Shown piece by piece: positions 62,162-64,000 of a DNA stretch of 64,000 nt. The DNA comes from Vulgatibacter incomptus_A (GTDB lineage: Bacteria; Myxococcota; Myxococcia; Myxococcales; Vulgatibacteraceae). Below the pieces are notes generated by a model, which was not told where the DNA came from, did not search any database, and saw only the letters and a program-made list of their open reading frames with translations. How positions within the stretch are numbered: position 1 is the first letter of the stretch; each line of letters opens with the position of its first letter. Both the position numbers and the translations under genes were made by a program. The stretch is from NCBI GenBank assembly GCA_040391605.1, contig JBEBXK010000007.1, positions 62,001 to 126,000 of the forward strand. Reading direction: 5' to 3'.

Positions 62162-64000
62162 TCAGAAGAGGATGCGCTGTGGGATGCGTACGGTGACCAG
62201 CGTGCTGTCGCCTCCGACCTCACCGTTCGTATTCGATCCCCAGCACCACCCCGTATCACCGGTGGAAGCGCAGCTGTGGTAGGCGCCTGCGGTGAGCGCC
62301 TGGATCCCGCTCAGATTCAGGACGGCAACCGGGGTGACGGACGATGCGTAGTTCCCGTCCCCGAGCTGACCGGAGGTGTTGTCCCCCCAGCAGGTGGCGG
62401 TGCCGTCGGCGAGGAGCGCACAGCTGTGGCCGAAGCCCGCGGCGACGCGGGTGGCGCCCATGACGCCAGCGACATCCGTGGGCGTGCTGCTGGCGCCACC
62501 GCTGCTGCCGAGTTGCAAGAACTGATTCCAGCCCCAGCAGGCGACGGTGCCGGCAGGCCGGACCGCGCAGGCGTGACCGAAGCCCGCCGCGATGTGGGCC
62601 GCCGCCGTCACCCCGGTGGCGACCGGCACCCTGGACCCGAGGTTGTCCCCTGTGCCGAGCTGGCCCCAGTTGTTCTGCCCCCAGCAGGAGACGCTATCAT
62701 CGGCCATGATGGCGCAGGCGTGCATGCCTCCCGCCACCACCTGCTTGGCGCCGGCGGAGTCCACGACGTCCACGGCGGTGGGCTGCGGCCCGCCGGGTAG
62801 CCCGCAGCCGAGTTGGCCGTTCACGTTGTTGCCCCAGCACTTGATCCCGCTCGGCCCGAGGGCACAGGTGAAGTCCGAGTTGGCGGCGATCTGGCTGGCC
62901 CCTGCGACGCCGGGGACGACGGTCGGGACCAGGTTGGCCACGTAGCCGCCGTCTCCGAGCTGCCCCGCGTCGTTCCCGCCCCAGCAGCTGACGGTGCCGT
63001 CGATCAGCAGGGCGCAGCTATGTCTGCCTCCCGTCACCTGGCTCGCCGCCAGCGGAAGCACGACCTCTACCGGCACATGACGGTTGTTCCCCGTGGTGCC
63101 GGTGCCGACCTGGCCGTGGGTGTCGTCTCCCCAGCAGAAGACCCGCCCGTCATCGATGACTCCACAGCTATGCCGCTCGTTGGATCCGAAGACGTCGACC
63201 AGCTGAAGGCAGCTCGCCCCCCCGCAGCCGATCGGGCAGCTGTTCCCGCACGCCCCACAGTTGGCGCCCTCGGTGAGATCCGCTTCGCAGCCGTTGGAGA
63301 CGACGCCGTCGCAGTCGTCGAAGCCAGGCATGCACGCGGAGAACTCGCACGCTCCATCGATGCAGAACTGCCAGTCGGTCTGGAAGAGCGCGGTGCAGTC
63401 GACCGCGCAGCTCCCACATGCCTCCACTCGGCTCAAGTCCTTCTCGCAACCATTCGCGGGCTGAAGGTCGCAGTCGCCCCAGCCTTCGGCGCAGCTGATC
63501 GCACAGCCTCCGTCGGTGCATTGCGAGGTCGCCGTGTTGGGGAGGTCCTCGCAGGAGGTCCCGCAGGTGCCGCAGTGGGCGTTCGACGTGCGCAGATCCG
63601 ACTCACAACCCGCGGAGCCCTCCTCACAGGTCGCGAAGTCCGGGAGACATCGATGGACGCACGAGCCGTCCTCGCAAGAGGCAGCGGAAGCCCCTCCCCC
63701 CGCGGTGCAGACAGCGCCGCAGCCGCCGCAGTGGTCGCCGTCGCTGAGGGTGTCCACACACTCTCCGCCACAGAGCGTCAGGCCCTCCGCACAGGCACAC
63801 GCGCTGTCGGAGCAGACCTGCCTGCGACCGCACATATTGCCGCAGCCGCCGCAGTTCGCCAGATCGCTGGTGGTGTCGATGCAGGCTCCATCGCAGAGTG
63901 ACGTCCCAGCCGGGCAGCCGCAGGCGCCGGCCTCGCAGATCATCTCCCCGGGGCAGCTCGTCCCGCAGCCGCCGCAATTCGACGGATCGGCGTCCGTATC
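62162..64000 (-). CDS. Large Cys-rich protein with seven RCC1 repeats (5' end outside window)
   Basis: 612 residues visible; the frame stays open through the right edge (CGGCGTSCPGE just before it), so the start lies outside. The N-terminal visible part has tandem Cys modules: CDGACIDTTSDLANCGGCGN, CGGECVDTLSDGDHCGGCGA, and NGCEKDLSRVEACGSCAVDC types. From about residue 275 there are seven RCC1-like blades of the form RHSCALLIDGTVSCWGGNDAGQLGD, each with a Cys pair (HxC and CWG), likely closing a beta-propeller; it ends RIPQRILF. Proteins of this Cys-module plus RCC1 design are common secreted or surface proteins of myxobacteria. Ligand unknown. Convergent with the NtrC regulator. Confidence 0.85.
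   Translation of the reverse strand, partial: DTDADPSNCGGCGTSCPGEMICEAGACGCPAGTSLCDGACIDTTSDLANCGGCGNMCGRRQVCSDSACACAEGLTLCGGECVDTLSDGDHCGGCGAVCTAGGGASAASCEDGSCVHRCLPDFATCEEGSAGCESDLRTSNAHCGTCGTSCEDLPNTATSQCTDGGCAISCAEGWGDCDLQPANGCEKDLSRVEACGSCAVDCTALFQTDWQFCIDGACEFSACMPGFDDCDGVVSNGCEADLTEGANCGACGNSCPIGCGGASCLQLVDVFGSNERHSCGVIDDGRVFCWGDDTHGQVGTGTTGNNRHVPVEVVLPLAASQVTGGRHSCALLIDGTVSCWGGNDAGQLGDGGYVANLVPTVVPGVAGASQIAANSDFTCALGPSGIKCWGNNVNGQLGCGLPGGPQPTAVDVVDSAGAKQVVAGGMHACAIMADDSVSCWGQNNWGQLGTGDNLGSRVPVATGVTAAAHIAAGFGHACAVRPAGTVACWGWNQFLQLGSSGGASSTPTDVAGVMGATRVAAGFGHSCALLADGTATCWGDNTSGQLGDGNYASSVTPVAVLNLSGIQALTAGAYHSCASTGDTGWCWGSNTNGEVGGDSTLVTVRIPQRILF

Overview
The window is high-GC bacterial chromosome, dense in genes. 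It looks like a myxobacterium (phylum Myxococcota). The pointers are several lipoproteins and secreted proteins with Myxococcus-type cysteine-rich repeats (CGDGxxDPGEECDDGN), a block resembling the Glt/Agm gliding-motility genes gltH-I-J, an NtrC-type activator paired with a multi-pass histidine kinase, and a J-domain/RodZ-like HTH fusion beside a ParA/MinD ATPase. I cannot name the species. I see no phage, transposase, plasmid or CRISPR locus, so this reads as core chromosome with some lineage-specific surface proteins.

Layout. 1-4.4 kb: 5' end of leuS, a small lipoprotein, asnS with a terminator, and a lipoprotein with glycine-rich tandem repeats followed by Cys-rich repeats. 4.5-17.4 kb: a long minus-strand housekeeping array read from 17.4 kb leftwards: yceD (DUF177), rpmF, plsX, fabD, fabG, acpP, fabF, rpiB, glyA, nrdR, ribD, ribE, ribBA, ribH, nusB and a leucyl-aminopeptidase N-domain protein. 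Many junctions overlap by 4 bp or abut. It joins phospholipid and fatty-acid initiation to serine/glycine and riboflavin synthesis. 17.6-19.9 kb: three translationally coupled plus-strand genes (phosphoribosyltransferase, APH-fold kinase, APS-kinase-like protein). 20-29.3 kb: hsp20, DUF488, dgkA, a histidine kinase, an ABC-F ATPase, a DUF421 protein, divergent tRNA-Leu(UAA) and tRNA-Arg(CCG), ffh and a conserved unknown.

29.7-32.5 kb: two tandemly duplicated Cys-rich lipoproteins. 32.7-49.1 kb: a minus-strand surface-machine block: rhomboid protease, outer-membrane beta-barrel, an 11.4-kb TPR gene (about 3,787 aa, GltI/AgmK-like), a collagen-like lipoprotein, and a zinc-ribbon/GYF/TonB-type protein (GltJ/AgmX-like). 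49.2-57.8 kb: mscS, rluD-type pseudouridine synthase, a small unknown, the J-domain/RodZ HTH fusion, ParA/MinD, an HNH nuclease, a Slt-type lytic transglycosylase and a truncated SpvB/Rhs-type fragment. 58.2-62.1 kb: a histidine kinase and NtrC-family regulator pair. 62.2-64 kb: a large Cys-rich/RCC1-repeat protein open at the right edge.

The most notable unexplained feature is a family of about 95-bp hairpin elements. Five copies lie in intergenic gaps (about 15.4, 20.0, 20.7, 29.5 and 54.5 kb), one of them missing exactly its hairpin core. The next most interesting are the Glt-like block with its collagen-like insertion and a RibBA whose GTP cyclohydrolase II half lacks the usual active-site motif.
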